The notes: generated from the sequence alone by a model not told the origin. 64,000 nt of DNA from Rhodococcus erythropolis NBRC 15567 (GCF_001552595.1 NZ_BCRM01000026.1:1-64000); one strand, 5' to 3'. Counted from the stretch's first letter, positions 26,804-36,186 are shown. Numbers and translations: made by a program.

Positions 26804-28315
26804 TCAGGCTTCGAGTGCGGAGGCAATGACGGGAAGCCCGATCGGCGCCCCACCGTTGATCAGTTTCTCGAGTAGATCCTGATCGAGGTGCTGCTCGACG
26901 AGATCAGCGAGAAGGTCGAGTTGTTGTTCTCGCACCGCGGCAACCGAGGTGTCGGGTGCAGCAACAAAACCGGGAACCGCGATCTCACGCAGAAGGCTGC
27001 GCCGAAAGTCGTCACTTTCCAGGAGACCATGCCAGTGTGTCCCTCGAACAGACCCTCGCACACTGCCTTCCGGCACACCGCCCGAGTCCGCCAGCAATGG
27101 ACGGTCCCCGTTGTGCACGACGCGTCCGTGATGAATCTCGTACCCCGACACCGAGATACCGTCGGCGGAACCGGTTACCTGCGCCAGCACTTTGTCCGAA
27201 GCGAATTCGATGTCGAGGTCCAGCAGACCGAGTCCTGCGGTGGTCCCTGATCCTGATTCGACCTCGTCGACGATCGAATTACCCAGCATCTGGTATCCGC
27301 CGCAGACTCCCAGCACCGCCTGCCCGCGGCCCGCTCGGGCGATGATCTCGTCAGCCAGGCCGGTACTCCGCAACCACTCGAGGTCACTCACGGTGGACTT
27401 ACTACCGGGGATCACCACGAGGTCTGCGTCGCGGATCCGCGACGGATCGGTCACCCACGAAACTGCCACGCCCGGTTCACATGCCAGCGCCTCGACATCC
27501 GTCGAGTTGGAGATGCGGGGGAGCCGAACCGCAGCAACGGTGAGCCAGGCCGAACCGACGGGTGGGCCAGGGCGCCCTACCGGGGCGTTGCCGGTGACGC
27601 CAAGCGAATCCTCGGCGTCGAGCCAAAGATCGTCGGCAAACGGGATCACTCCGAGAGTGGGTCGACCGGTGAGGCTGCGCAGTTGATCCAGTCCGGGTTC
27701 CAACAGTGCAACGTCACCGCGGAATTTGTTGATCACAAATCCCGCGATCAATGCCTGGTCGCTCGGCGAGAGCACAGCAACGGTCCCGAACAGATGGGCC
27801 AGGACGCCGCCGCGATCGATGTCACCGACGACGACGACCGGAATCTGCGCAGCCTCAGCCAATCCCATGTTGGCAAGATCCGTTGCGCGCAAGTTGATTT
27901 CGGCCGGTGAACCGGCGCCTTCACAGATCACGACGTCGAACTCGGATCGAAGCGATTCGAGATCTTCGGCCACGACGGCGCGAAGCCACTGCCGATGCTG
28001 CATGTAATCGCGAGCACCCACCGTGGTCATCGCCTTGCCCCGAACGACCAGTTGCGAAGTGCGATCACTCCCCGGCTTGAGCAGCACGGGATTGAATCGA
28101 ACACTCGGCTCCAGACCGCATGCCCGCGCCTGAAGTGCCTGCGCACGGCCGATCTCTCCGCCGTCCAGCGTGACCACGGAGTTGTTCGACATGTTCTGCG
28201 CCTTGAACGGCGCCACTCGGACGCCTCGACGCGCCAACATGCGACACAATCCGGCCACCAGAACGCTCTTGCCTGCGTCGGAAGTAGTGCCGGCTACCAG
28301 CAGAGCGCCGCGCAT
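26804..28315 (-). CDS. cobQ: cobyric acid synthase
   Basis: A 503-residue glutamine-dependent enzyme that amidates side chains b, d, e and g of adenosylcobyrinic acid a,c-diamide. The N-terminal P-loop is GTTSDAGKS (about 8-16), then [10 protein letters not shown], and the C-terminal glutaminase domain has the nucleophile Cys338 in [10 protein letters not shown] with YEIHHGRV further on. The ATG at 28315 is the family start; codons upstream would overlap map. It follows map by 8 bases, away from the main B12 operon, and no riboswitch is seen in front of map. Confidence 0.95.
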   Translation of the reverse strand: MRGALLVAGTTSDAGKSVLVAGLCRMLARRGVRVAPFKAQNMSNNSVVTLDGGEIGRAQALQARACGLEPSVRFNPVLLKPGSDRTSQLVVRGKAMTTVGARDYMQHRQWLRAVVAEDLESLRSEFDVVICEGAGSPAEINLRATDLANMGLAEAAQIPVVVVGDIDRGGVLAHLFGTVAVLSPSDQALIAGFVINKFRGDVALLEPGLDQLRSLTGRPTLGVIPFADDLWLDAEDSLGVTGNAPVGRPGPPVGSAWLTVAAVRLPRISNSTDVEALACEPGVAVSWVTDPSRIRDADLVVIPGSKSTVSDLEWLRSTGLADEIIARAGRGQAVLGVCGGYQMLGNSIVDEVESGSGTTAGLGLLDLDIEFASDKVLAQVTGSADGISVSGYEIHHGRVVHNGDRPLLADSGGVPEGSVRGSVRGTHWHGLLESDDFRRSLLREIAVPGFVAAPDTSVAAVREQQLDLLADLVEQHLDQDLLEKLINGGAPIGLPVIASALEA

Positions 28316-28323
28316 CGCCGAAC

Positions 28324-29181
28324 TCAAGGCAGGGTGAGAATCTCTGCACCGGTCTCGGTGACCACCAAGGTGTGCTCGAACTGCGCCGTCCACTTACGGT
28401 CCTTGGTGACGACGGTCCAGCCGTCCTCCCAGATCTCGTAGTCGATACCACCGAGGTTGATCATCGGTTCGATCGTGAAGACCATACCCGGTTCGATGAT
28501 CGTCTCGACCGCGGGCTCGTCGTAGTGCAGGATCACGAGGCCGTTGTGGAAGGTCTCGCCGATTCCGTGTCCGGTGAAGTCCCGGACGACGCCGTACCCG
28601 AACCGATGGGCGTAGGACTCGATGACGCGTCCGATCACGTTGAGCGCGCGGCCGGGCTTGACGGCTTTGATGGCCCGCATCGTTGCCTCGTGTGTGCGCT
28701 CGACGAGCAAGCGGTTCTCTTCGGACACGTCACCGGCGAGGAACGTCGCATTGGTGTCCCCGTGCACCCCGTTGATGTACGCGGTGACGTCGATATTGAC
28801 GATGTCTCCGTCCTGGATCACGGTCGAGTCGGGGATTCCGTGGCAGATCACCTCGTTGAGAGACGTGCAGCACGACTTGGGAAAGCTCTTGTAGCCCAAC
28901 GTCGACGGGTATGCGCCGTGGTCGAGCATGAACTCGTGTGCGATGCGGTCGAGCTCGTCGGTCGTGACACCGGGAGCGACAGCCTTGCCGGCTTCCTGCA
29001 GCGCGCCGGCAGCGATCTTGCTGGCGATGCGCATCGCCTCGATCGTCTCCGGCGTCTGAACCCAGGGCTCGTTGCCCTCTTTGGCGGTCGGCTTCCACGC
29101 GTACTCGGGCCGCTCGATCTTCGAGGGCACAGCGAGGACGGGAGAGACGGTTCCAGGGACCAATGGGGTACGCACAGACAT
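28324..29181 (-). CDS. map: methionine aminopeptidase, type I
   Basis: A 285-residue metalloprotease that removes the initiator methionine from nascent proteins. Pita-bread fold motifs are present: [27 protein letters not shown] (metal-ligand Asp), [15 protein letters not shown] (His), FTIEPMI (Glu) and the last Glu near [10 protein letters not shown]. The N-terminal extension of about 40 residues resembles the MapB form of mycobacteria. The ATG at 29181 is used. It is directly upstream of cobQ (8 bases). Confidence 0.96.
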   Translation of the reverse strand: MSVRTPLVPGTVSPVLAVPSKIERPEYAWKPTAKEGNEPWVQTPETIEAMRIASKIAAGALQEAGKAVAPGVTTDELDRIAHEFMLDHGAYPSTLGYKSFPKSCCTSLNEVICHGIPDSTVIQDGDIVNIDVTAYINGVHGDTNATFLAGDVSEENRLLVERTHEATMRAIKAVKPGRALNVIGRVIESYAHRFGYGVVRDFTGHGIGETFHNGLVILHYDEPAVETIIEPGMVFTIEPMINLGGIDYEIWEDGWTVVTKDRKWTAQFEHTLVVTETGAEILTLP

Positions 29182-29210
29182 GCAGAACAGCCTAGACCTC
29201 GCGTCGCGCG

Positions 29211-29930
29211 TCAGCCGGATGCACTCCAGTTCCGGAAAACCGGATCGACGAGAATTCTGATGGGGGTCGACATCGTCTGTCCGAATTCCTCGAAGAGCTT
29301 GTCGCGAGATTCGAAGGTGCCCAGATCACGGTCGACGAATTCGGAGAAGTCCAAGCAATCGCACGAAATTGATTTGCCCCAACTGATCGGAGCGCGTCCG
29401 ATCGCGTCGAACAGTGTCTCCTCGCCAGTGTTCGTGAACGGTTCGAGCGCTGAGACCACCGCAGGTGAAACGATCTCGGAGATGTCCTGCCAGCGTCCGT
29501 CGACCAGAAATTCCGGCCACGCCAGCAGCACAGACTTCGGAATCACCGCATGTAGACGCCGAAATCTCGGGTACCAGAACTCCCCACGAAGTACGAGACC
29601 GCGAACTCGCGTGGCGATACCTCGGCGGCGAGCCAACGCTTCGACGACAGCCAGTCTCTGACTGCAGGATCCGCGTCCTCGGCTCAATGTCACCGAGACG
29701 GGTTGCCGGTCGTCGAGGCCGTACACCGGCCGAATATTTGCAGCGACGCTGCGATGCGCCGACACCAGGAACTCCTGCGCCGACTGGATCGAACCTTCTG
29801 CAATGTCCTCGCAGAGGCGAGCCACGTCATCGTGGCCCCAGTCGAGAATCGGCGTCGCGGTTATATCGCCAACGGACACATCGTGGCGGATGTCACCTTG
29901 GCGGATTCCGCCGAGCAGCACGCACGTCAT
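29211..29930 (-). CDS. transglutaminase-like domain protein
   Basis: A 239-residue protein. The transglutaminase/protease-fold core is suggested by [30 protein letters not shown] (Cys89 at the nucleophile position) and [15 protein letters not shown] (Asp149). In the usual H-A-W-x-E motif the His is replaced by Leu136 (L-A-W-P-E), although His127 is nearby. Activity is therefore uncertain. Separate from map by 29 bases on the same strand; may share its upstream promoter. Function not recognised. Confidence 0.65.
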   Translation of the reverse strand: MTCVLLGGIRQGDIRHDVSVGDITATPILDWGHDDVARLCEDIAEGSIQSAQEFLVSAHRSVAANIRPVYGLDDRQPVSVTLSRGRGSCSQRLAVVEALARRRGIATRVRGLVLRGEFWYPRFRRLHAVIPKSVLLAWPEFLVDGRWQDISEIVSPAVVSALEPFTNTGEETLFDAIGRAPISWGKSISCDCLDFSEFVDRDLGTFESRDKLFEEFGQTMSTPIRILVDPVFRNWSASG

Positions 29931-29983
29931 GTCTCAACCGTAGTGCGCGACCGGAATCGGTGGAGCCTGACAGAATCCGAACC

Positions 29984-30334
29984 GTGAAGAAATGGCTCCT
30001 GTTGATCACCGCGATCCTGACCGAGGTGTCCGCGACTCTGTCTCTGCGCGCGGCCCTCGATCACCCCGCCTGGTACGTCGTGGTCGTCGGCGGATATCTC
30101 GCAGCATTCACCGCGTTGTCGTTCGTCCTGCGGGAGGGCATGGGACTCGGTGTTGCATACGGAATCTGGGGCGCAACCGGAGTTGTCCTGACCGCGGTGT
30201 TCGCGACTTTCCTTTTCGGCGACCCCCTGACAGCCACCATGGGCGTCGGCATTGCCCTGGTCATCGGCGGAGTCCTCTGCGTTGAACTCGGTTCCCAGGT
30301 TGCTGCCGACAGCGGGCCGGCGGACCCGGCATGA
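29984..30334 (+). CDS. small multidrug resistance (SMR) transporter subunit A
   Basis: A 116-residue SMR protein with four membrane helices. The essential membrane Glu14 is in the TAILTEVSATLSLRAA segment, followed by GVAYGIWGATGVVLTA in helix 3. SMR dimers export cationic compounds or guanidinium-type substrates using the proton gradient. The next gene overlaps by 4 bases (ATGA) and encodes a second SMR, so the pair probably forms a heterodimer of the EbrAB/YkkCD kind with opposite membrane topology. The start is GTG at 29984 without a clear ribosome site. The C-terminal tail is about 10 residues longer than in homodimeric SMRs. Confidence 0.9.
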   Translation: MKKWLLLITAILTEVSATLSLRAALDHPAWYVVVVGGYLAAFTALSFVLREGMGLGVAYGIWGATGVVLTAVFATFLFGDPLTATMGVGIALVIGGVLCVELGSQVAADSGPADPA

Positions 30335-30657
30335 CTTTCGTATTTCTGATCGCTGCAATTATTTCCGAGGTCACCGCGACGTTGTCACTACGGATGGCGT
30401 CGCAGGACGGCAGCGACAAACGATGGCTCGCGGTTGTCACCGTGGGGTACCTCGCCGCTTTCGCTTTCCTCACGCTCGCACTCGACGCGGGCCTGACAAT
30501 CGGCGTTGCGTACGGCATCTGGACTGCTTGCGGGGTGGCGCTGACAGCAATCGCATCCCGCATTCTCTTTCGCGAACCGCTGACCAAGCTCATGATCGTG
30601 GGGATCGGCCTTATCGCGGCAGGCGTGCTTCTCATCGAACTCGGTGCGGGCCACTGA
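30331..30657 (+). CDS. small multidrug resistance (SMR) transporter subunit B
   Basis: A 108-residue SMR protein with four helices and the membrane Glu13 in AAIISEVTATLSLRMA. Helix 3 shows GVAYGIWTACGVALTA. It overlaps its SMR partner by 4 bases and should assemble with it. Its inner loop is richer in charged residues (ASQDGSDKRW), consistent with opposite orientation of the two subunits. Substrate unknown; no guanidine riboswitch is seen upstream of the pair. Confidence 0.9.
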   Translation: MTFVFLIAAIISEVTATLSLRMASQDGSDKRWLAVVTVGYLAAFAFLTLALDAGLTIGVAYGIWTACGVALTAIASRILFREPLTKLMIVGIGLIAAGVLLIELGAGH

Positions 30658-30674
30658 ACCCAGCAAACAGGGTG

Positions 30675-30688
30675 TAAGGTTTACCTAA
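30675..30688. promoter_or_regulatory. candidate DtxR/IdeR iron box
   Basis: TAAGGTTTACCTAA is near-palindromic and resembles the DtxR/IdeR half-sites (TTAGGT / ACCTAA). It lies 23 bases upstream of the GTG of the AraC regulator gene, where it could block transcription when iron is sufficient. Only partly matches the 19-bp consensus. Confidence 0.45.
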
Positions 30689-30711
30689 CTTTGCTTTGGA
30701 GGTAGTCCGCG

Positions 30712-31530
30712 GTGCCGATCCCTGCCCTTCGTGAAATCGACGGTGGCCTCCACCTGTCGGATTCCGACCGCCACACTCCGATGGCGCGCGCCGTCCCGGC
30801 GCCGTTCCAACTGACGACGTACATCGTCGAGACCGACCACATCACCCAGTGGCCACAGCACGCTCATGCCGAGCACGAACTCATCTGGTCCGACCGCGGC
30901 GTCGTCAACATGATCATCGACAATCAACTCTGGACCGTCACGCCCGGCGTCGGCCTGTGGATCCCTCGCGGGGTCCTCCACGAAGGTCAGGCCAATCCGC
31001 ACGTCGCATTCCGCGCCACTCTCTTCACCCCCGAGTTGTGGACTCCCGCCTGGAACGAACCGTGCATCGTGACCTTGAGTGAGGCAGCCCGGGTACTGCT
31101 GATACACCTCGCCCATACCGGAATGCCTGCAGAACAACGCCTTCGGGCACAGCAGGTCTGTGTCGATCTCCTCACCCCGGCATCGGCACCTCACTTCGAC
31201 GTACCGATCCCCCGCGATCCCCGGCTTCGACAACTCGTCGACAAAGTGTTGTCGGATCCCGCCGACGATCGGTCACTCGACCAGTGGGCGCACGTTCTCA
31301 ACCTCAGCCGACGCACGGTCACCCGGATTTTTGCCGCGGAACTTGCGCTGAGTTTTGCGCAATGGCGCACTCTGGTTCGCATGAGCACAGCACTGGGCAT
31401 GCTCGGGACCGGGATGAGTGTGAACGCCGTCAGCCGTCGAGTCGGGTACGGGACGTCGAGCTCGTTCATCGCTGCTTTTCGTAAGACGGTCGGCTACACC
31501 CCTGGCAATGCGCTCGCCGCTGTCAACTGA
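30712..31530 (+). CDS. AraC-family transcriptional regulator with cupin sensor
   Basis: A 272-residue regulator. The N-terminal cupin ligand domain spans about 20-120 (QWPQHAHAEHELIWSDRGVVN; TPGVGLWIPRGVLHEG), and the C-terminal AraC DNA-binding domain has two helix-turn-helix units (about 180-270, RRTVTRIFAAELALSFAQWR and VSRRVGYGTSSSFIAAFRK). GTG at 30712 has TGGAGGT eight bases upstream. An iron-box-like sequence precedes it and a siderophore-binding protein gene follows in the same direction, so activation of ferric-siderophore uptake by a bound siderophore is a reasonable inference. Confidence 0.88.
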   Translation: MPIPALREIDGGLHLSDSDRHTPMARAVPAPFQLTTYIVETDHITQWPQHAHAEHELIWSDRGVVNMIIDNQLWTVTPGVGLWIPRGVLHEGQANPHVAFRATLFTPELWTPAWNEPCIVTLSEAARVLLIHLAHTGMPAEQRLRAQQVCVDLLTPASAPHFDVPIPRDPRLRQLVDKVLSDPADDRSLDQWAHVLNLSRRTVTRIFAAELALSFAQWRTLVRMSTALGMLGTGMSVNAVSRRVGYGTSSSFIAAFRKTVGYTPGNALAAVN

Positions 31531-31595
31531 CTCGAGCCTGACCTGTTGTCGACATCTGCTGGCCCCTTCGCTACACGCACGCGCCCTAGATTCAC

Positions 31596-31609
31596 TTAGG
31601 TAAGCCTGC
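31596..31609. promoter_or_regulatory. candidate DtxR/IdeR iron box
   Basis: TTAGGTAAGCCTGC lies about 65 bases before the start of the siderophore-binding lipoprotein gene. Its left part matches the DtxR/IdeR consensus half TTAGGTTAGGCT; the right part is degenerate. It suggests iron-repressed expression. Confidence 0.45.
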
Positions 31610-31672
31610 TCTCATGTGCGTACCGCGCTGAGTCGTGCAAGCACTTCCCCGATCTATCCCGAGGAGTTTCGC

Positions 31673-32749
31673 GTGTTCAGATCTGCCCGTCAGAGAATTC
31701 GTCCCCAACGGAAGAGGCGAATTGTCGTTGCGCTGATGGTGGCGGCCGCACTGCCTCTGACCGCCTGCACGCAGTCGTCATCGGACGCCCAGGAAAATAG
31801 TTCGTCGGCATCTGCTGTCGAGGACGGCGCATACCCCGTCACGATCGAGCACGCATTCGGCGGCACCACCATCGACAAGGAACCGACCAGGATCCTCACC
31901 CTCGATTCCGCAGCGGCCGACACTGTCATCGCCCTCGGCGTCACTCCGATTGCAATGCAGAAGGACTCGTGGGCCGGCGACGCCGACGGCTTCCTCCCGT
32001 GGACGCGCGCGGAACTCGAGAAGTCGGGCCAGCCGCTGCCCACACCGGCGCCGTACTACTCCGACAGCGGTGAGCTTCTGTTCGAGCAGATCCTCAATGC
32101 CGCCCCCGACCTGATTCTGGCCCCGTACTCCGGTTTCTCCGAGCAGGACTATTCGCGTCTGAGCTCGATCGCCCCGACACTCCCCTACGACACCAAGCCG
32201 TACCAGCCGAGTTCGTGGCAAAACCTCGCCACCGATGTCGGCAAGGCCTTGGGGCGCCCGGCCCAGACCGCGGATTTGATCAAGTCCGTCGAAAAGACGG
32301 TGGAAGAGTCGAAGACCAGCCATCCTGAATTCAATGGAGTCACGTTCGCCTTCGGGTCTTACATCCGCGAAGGCGAAACCGAAACGGCCATCTACGGCCC
32401 GGACGATCCGCGCGTGAAGTTCGTCGAAAACCTCGGACTCACAGTCGCTCCCGACGTGGTCAACGGTGCCAAGAACTTTGCAGGCGACTCGTTCCTGTTC
32501 GGCATCAGCATGGAAAAGCTCGACACGATAAACACCGACGTATATCTCGGATGGGCAAGCGATCAGTCGGAAGTCGACAGCACGTTGGCCAACACCCTGT
32601 TCGCACGGTGGCCGGTTATCGCCAACGGGAAGGACTTGTGGATCACCGACAATCGCCTGACAGCCGCCACCATGTACGTCAGCGTTTTGAGCGTTCCATG
32701 GGCAACTGACGAGCTGGTCCCCCAGTTGACCGAACTGGTTGCGAAGTAG
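31673..32749 (+). CDS. ferric-siderophore ABC transporter substrate-binding lipoprotein
   Basis: A 358-residue lipoprotein of the FepB/FhuD (class III binding protein) fold. A basic N-terminus is followed by a hydrophobic stretch and lipobox LTAC with Cys32. The mature part shows the typical RILTLDSAAADTVIALGVTPI start, LEQILNAAPDLILA-like segment and single-helix hinge. It captures an iron-siderophore outside the membrane for an ABC importer, but no permease or ATPase gene is in the window. GTG at 31673 has GAGGAG six bases before it. Probably iron-repressed and perhaps activated by the upstream AraC protein. Confidence 0.9.
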   Translation: MFRSARQRIRPQRKRRIVVALMVAAALPLTACTQSSSDAQENSSSASAVEDGAYPVTIEHAFGGTTIDKEPTRILTLDSAAADTVIALGVTPIAMQKDSWAGDADGFLPWTRAELEKSGQPLPTPAPYYSDSGELLFEQILNAAPDLILAPYSGFSEQDYSRLSSIAPTLPYDTKPYQPSSWQNLATDVGKALGRPAQTADLIKSVEKTVEESKTSHPEFNGVTFAFGSYIREGETETAIYGPDDPRVKFVENLGLTVAPDVVNGAKNFAGDSFLFGISMEKLDTINTDVYLGWASDQSEVDSTLANTLFARWPVIANGKDLWITDNRLTAATMYVSVLSVPWATDELVPQLTELVAK

Positions 32750-32766
32750 CAGCTCGGCCCTCCTGA

Positions 32767-33339
32767 TCAGAGACTTGTAGGCCACTCACTGCGCAGCGTT
32801 GCAAAAACCACAGTGTCGGTCCACTCGTTCTTGATCCACGCGTTCTGCCGAAAATGTGCCTCTCGCCGCAACCCGATTCGCCGCGCGAGTCGCGCCGAGG
32901 ATTCGTTTCTCGCATCCATCTGCGCGACCACGCGGCGCAATCGGGGTGTCGCGAAGACCAGGTCGATCAGAGCGGTCACAGCTTCCGTCGCGAATCCTCG
33001 GCCGCCGAAGTCGGGCGAGAATGCCCACCCGACTTCGGCGGTGCGCTCGGTGTCGACAGCGTCCCCTGATTCGTCGACTAGCCAGGCACTCACGCTTCCG
33101 ACAACCCGGCCCTCGTATTCGACGACAAGAGCCACCGCGCCCGCTGTCAGGTCGCGGCGAGACATTCTGGTCTGCACTGCCTCTCGCGCATCGTCCGGGC
33201 TCCAGGGTTCGTTGAACAAATACCGGCACACGTCGCTACGCCCGTAGAAGGTGAGAAGGTCCTGATGATCGCCGGGACGGTAGGTACGAAGCACCAGTCG
33301 ATCCGTCCGAATTGTTACCGGCGCAGTCGTCGGCGTCAT
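32767..33339 (-). CDS. GNAT N-acetyltransferase, RimJ/RimL-like
   Basis: A 190-residue GNAT protein of the ribosomal-protein/antibiotic acetyltransferase type. Features: TDRLVLRTYRPGDHQDLLTFYG at the N-terminus, EVGWAFSPDFGGRGFATEAVTALIDL (acetyl-CoA site) and NESSARLARRIGLRREAHFRQN. The acceptor is unknown. The ATG at 33339 has GGAGG eight bases upstream and is preferred over the one seven codons earlier. It converges with the siderophore-binding gene. Confidence 0.9.
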   Translation of the reverse strand: MTPTTAPVTIRTDRLVLRTYRPGDHQDLLTFYGRSDVCRYLFNEPWSPDDAREAVQTRMSRRDLTAGAVALVVEYEGRVVGSVSAWLVDESGDAVDTERTAEVGWAFSPDFGGRGFATEAVTALIDLVFATPRLRRVVAQMDARNESSARLARRIGLRREAHFRQNAWIKNEWTDTVVFATLRSEWPTSL

Positions 33340-33426
33340 GCCTGCGTCCTCCACATCCATGCCGTCACGGTAGATCCTCTCGGATTCGTGGGCGAGCGAA
33401 TATCGCGAGGATGTCCAGCGCTCAAT

Positions 33427-33451
33427 GTTTGATTTGCCCCGTGGCGGGATA
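33427..33451 (+). promoter_or_regulatory. candidate SigF/SigB-type stress promoter
   Basis: GTTT (33427-33430), a 15-base spacer and GGGATA (33446-33451) match the general stress sigma pattern of actinobacteria (GTTT-N14-17-GGGTAT). It lies 72 bases upstream of the DUF7144 gene. One mismatch in the -10 element, and not tested against chance. Confidence 0.4.
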
Positions 33452-33522
33452 CTTCACCACCGTAAATAGTCGCAATACGGAGTTACGCCAGGCAATTTCG
33501 CACTTGATACCAAGGGGCGGTC

Positions 33523-33921
33523 ATGGCCGAGGAATCACTGGTCAAGCAAGGTGTGGCAAAAGGAAGCGCGCTGGGCGGAGCCGTTCTTCTCGTCACCGTC
33601 GGCGTGCTCGAAATTCTCCAAGGCATCTCGGCGATATCCAAGGACGATGTGACCGTTGTCGGCCCTGAATACGCGTACCAATTCGACCTCACCTCCTGGG
33701 GATGGATTCACCTCGTACTCGGCGTGCTCGTCACCGCTGTCGGAATCATGCTCTTCACCGGCGCGACGTGGGCACGGGTAGGCGCGATAATCTTCTGTTC
33801 GCTCTCGATCCTCGCGAATTTCCTGTGGCTACCCCACTCTCCGTGGTGGTCGATCACCATCATCGCGCTCGACGTATTCGTCATCTGGGCTGTCGCGACA
33901 TGGAATCCCGACGTGATCTGA
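33523..33921 (+). CDS. DUF7144-family membrane protein
   Basis: A 132-residue protein with four predicted membrane helices. The region KGSALGGAVLLVTVGVLEILQGISAI is followed by a loop and GWIHLVLGVLVTAVGIMLFTGATWARVGAII, which fits the actinobacterial DUF7144 family. Function unknown; family members frequently sit among general-stress genes. An AGGGGCGG site is just before the ATG and a SigF/SigB-like promoter lies upstream. Start of the stress-type block running to about 41.6 kb. Confidence 0.75.
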   Translation: MAEESLVKQGVAKGSALGGAVLLVTVGVLEILQGISAISKDDVTVVGPEYAYQFDLTSWGWIHLVLGVLVTAVGIMLFTGATWARVGAIIFCSLSILANFLWLPHSPWWSITIIALDVFVIWAVATWNPDVI

Positions 33922-33996
33922 GGTCTCGACTTCGGATACACCCATCGAATTCAGCGTTTTCATCTGTGCGGCAGTAGTTTCCCTCCGGAGAGGAAC

Positions 33997-35445
33997 ATGA
34001 TGGCAAACGGCACGAACGACGGCCCACTCCAGGAGGACGAACGTGCCGAACTAGCCAGGTTGCGGCAAGAGGTTGCAACACTTCGAGAGCAGACTCCCAG
34101 CGCCCGCGAAACGACCGTCGAGCAAGTCTCCCGGCCACCTCGACACGGACTCCGGTGGACTGCCGTGGCGATACTGCTGGTGTTGGTCGCCCTCCTTGCA
34201 GTCTTGTCCGTGACCACCCGCTTCACCCGTAGTCAGATACTCGATACGGACCGCTACGTCAGCACGGTCGCGCCACTGGGCGAGAATCCCGCCGTGCAGG
34301 CCGAGATCACGAATCAGATCACCGACGAGATCTTCGATCGTGTCGACGTCGAGGGGCTCACCACCGACGCACTCACCGCACTGACCGACGTGTCGAATCT
34401 TGCGGCCAACGCGCCGCGTCTGGATCAAGCCGTAGTGGGGTTGGCACCGGTGATCGCCGGCCAGGCAAAGAGCTTTGTTCACGACACGGTGGGCTCGCTC
34501 GTTCGGTCACAACAGTTCGAGGACTTGTGGATTCAAGCGAACCGATCGGCGCACAACGCACTGGTCTCGGTCATGACCGGAGATTACGGCCCCAATTCCG
34601 TCGAAGTCGATCAGAGCGGAACCGTCAGCATTTCGCTCAGTACGATCATCGACAGGGTCAAAGCAGCTTTGATCGACCGCGGCTTCGCCTTCGCAGACAA
34701 AATCCCCTCCGTGGACAAGGAATTTGTTCTCTTCCAGTCCCCCGAGCTGGTGAAGGCTCAGCGAGCCGTCTCGGCACTCGACAAGGTCTCAGCGGTGTTG
34801 CCGTGGTTGGGAATCGCTTGCGCGGCAGCCGCTGTCGCCGTTGCGCCAACCGGTCGCAGGCTCCGCGCACTGTCCCTGGTCGGCTTGTCGATTGCGTTGG
34901 GAATGCTGGTTCTCGCGATCGGAATTCTCATCGGACGCGCAATCTACCTCGACAGTGTGCCCACCGATATCCTCTCGCCAGACGCCGCGACTGCCGTCAT
35001 CGACACAGTTCTGGTACCACTGCGCACGAGCCTGCGAGCGGTTGCGGTCCTCGGCGTGGTGGTCGGGCTCGGCGCCTACCTGGTCGGTGGGTCGTCGTCG
35101 GCGATCGCCGTTCGACGAGGCTACGGGCAGGCATTGGACTTCGTCCGGCATTCTTCAAGCGGCCGTACGCCAAATCAGGTGGAGCGGTGGGCCAATCAGC
35201 TTCGTGTTCCGCTGCGCTGCGCCATCATCGGCATCGCCGCATTGTTGCTGCTCTTCTGGCGCTACCCCACCGGTTTGGTCGTGGGTTGGATCGTCGTCAT
35301 TGCGCTGGTTGCACTCGTAGCTCTCGAAGTGCTGGTTCGTCCCGCACGCGCCGCCGCGCAGGACGCCCGGCCTGACGACGCCGGAACCGACGACGCCAGG
35401 CCTGGGGCAGAAGATACGAAAACTACGCCAGCGCCTTTGCCTTGA
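33997..35445 (+). CDS. conserved actinobacterial membrane protein (function unknown)
   Basis: A 482-residue membrane protein. It begins with a charged coiled-coil-like stretch (EDERAELARLRQEVATLREQ, about 12-32), one membrane helix (about 52-72), a large extracytoplasmic domain (about 75-265), then four or five helices to about 450. The C-terminal tail is acidic, with ARPDDAGTDDARPGAED. I know of similar hypothetical proteins in Nocardia and Rhodococcus but no function. GGAGAGGA precedes the ATG pair (33997, 34000). Its 3' end overlaps the converging SHOCT gene by 23 bases. Confidence 0.8.
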   Translation: MMANGTNDGPLQEDERAELARLRQEVATLREQTPSARETTVEQVSRPPRHGLRWTAVAILLVLVALLAVLSVTTRFTRSQILDTDRYVSTVAPLGENPAVQAEITNQITDEIFDRVDVEGLTTDALTALTDVSNLAANAPRLDQAVVGLAPVIAGQAKSFVHDTVGSLVRSQQFEDLWIQANRSAHNALVSVMTGDYGPNSVEVDQSGTVSISLSTIIDRVKAALIDRGFAFADKIPSVDKEFVLFQSPELVKAQRAVSALDKVSAVLPWLGIACAAAAVAVAPTGRRLRALSLVGLSIALGMLVLAIGILIGRAIYLDSVPTDILSPDAATAVIDTVLVPLRTSLRAVAVLGVVVGLGAYLVGGSSSAIAVRRGYGQALDFVRHSSSGRTPNQVERWANQLRVPLRCAIIGIAALLLLFWRYPTGLVVGWIVVIALVALVALEVLVRPARAAAQDARPDDAGTDDARPGAEDTKTTPAPLP

Positions 35446-35800
35446 TTGCCTGGAATTCCTCTTCGTTGATCGCGCCGGAGTCGAGAAGCTCTCTGGCGTC
35501 GGCAATCTGCTGAGTCGGAGACCTGCCGGCGACGGTTCGAATGTAGTCACTCTGCGCGTGTATGTGCTGTTGAGCGGCCTCCATCGACCGCCGAGTCATT
35601 CCGTCATTCTTGACAACCACGTAGATCATCGCGGACAAGAATGGAATGACGAAGAGGAAAATCATCCACAACGCCTTGGCCCAACCCGAAGTCTCGTGAT
35701 CACGGAACAAGTCGGTGATGATCGAGAACAACACGCTCAAATACGCCACAAAGGCAAAGCAGACGAAGATGAACCAGAAGAATTCCCAGAAACCTTCCAT
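35423..35800 (-). CDS. SHOCT-domain membrane protein (PLDc_N-like N-terminus)
   Basis: A 125-residue protein with two N-terminal membrane helices (about 5-25 and 41-60), resembling the phospholipase D nuclease N-terminal membrane domain. A helical linker and a C-terminal SHOCT domain follow (QIADARELLDSGAINEEEFQAIKAKAL). SHOCT domains are short oligomerisation modules; the whole is commonly found near stress genes in actinobacteria. The ATG at 35800 (MEGFWEFFW) is preferred, with AGGGAGCG upstream; ten further codons are open before it. Confidence 0.8.
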   Translation of the reverse strand: MEGFWEFFWFIFVCFAFVAYLSVLFSIITDLFRDHETSGWAKALWMIFLFVIPFLSAMIYVVVKNDGMTRRSMEAAQQHIHAQSDYIRTVAGRSPTQQIADARELLDSGAINEEEFQAIKAKALA

Positions 35801-35931
35801 GTCAACGCTCCCTGTACTCGGTTTACACATAAGGAGTTCGGGAGGCTGACATTCCGCGCCTGAAATCTGCAGTCGGCCAAAACTCCCTGGTCCAAGGTCA
35901 TTTCAGTATGCGCCGACGACGTCCGTTCCGG

Positions 35932-36186
35932 CTACAGTTCGAGAGGGTTCAGCACTGCGGACCGTTCATCCATTATCGGAATCACGATCATCCGGTTCGA
36001 GATCTCGTGTCTGGCCGCCTTTTCGACAAGGAGAGGCACGAAATCACGTATCCGACACCCCGCAAAACGTTGGTGAATTGTTCGCACTCTGTTTTCGATC
36101 TCCGGTGGAGGAACATTCGGATACCGGGAAATCAGGCGAGTGATCACCCGCTCGACGTGGAGCAACTCTTCGTCGCCAGTCATCAA
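35932..36186 (-). CDS. three-helix bundle dimerization domain protein (small, DUF3562-like)
   Basis: An 84-residue helical protein. The pattern VERVITRLISRYPNVPPPEIENRVRTIHQRFAGCRIRDFVPLLVEKAARHEI matches the small actinobacterial three-helix-bundle dimerization proteins often encoded beside stress and dormancy genes. No catalytic motif. It is divergent from ppk2 across 159 bases, where the local base composition is AT-richer than its surroundings. The role is unknown. Confidence 0.7.
   Translation of the reverse strand: MMTGDEELLHVERVITRLISRYPNVPPPEIENRVRTIHQRFAGCRIRDFVPLLVEKAARHEISNRMIVIPIMDERSAVLNPLEL

Noticed and set aside
26804-28315. A second cobalamin riboswitch expected for cobQ
   Set aside because: cobQ follows map by 8 bases, and I found no B12 box in the map-cobQ gap or ahead of map.
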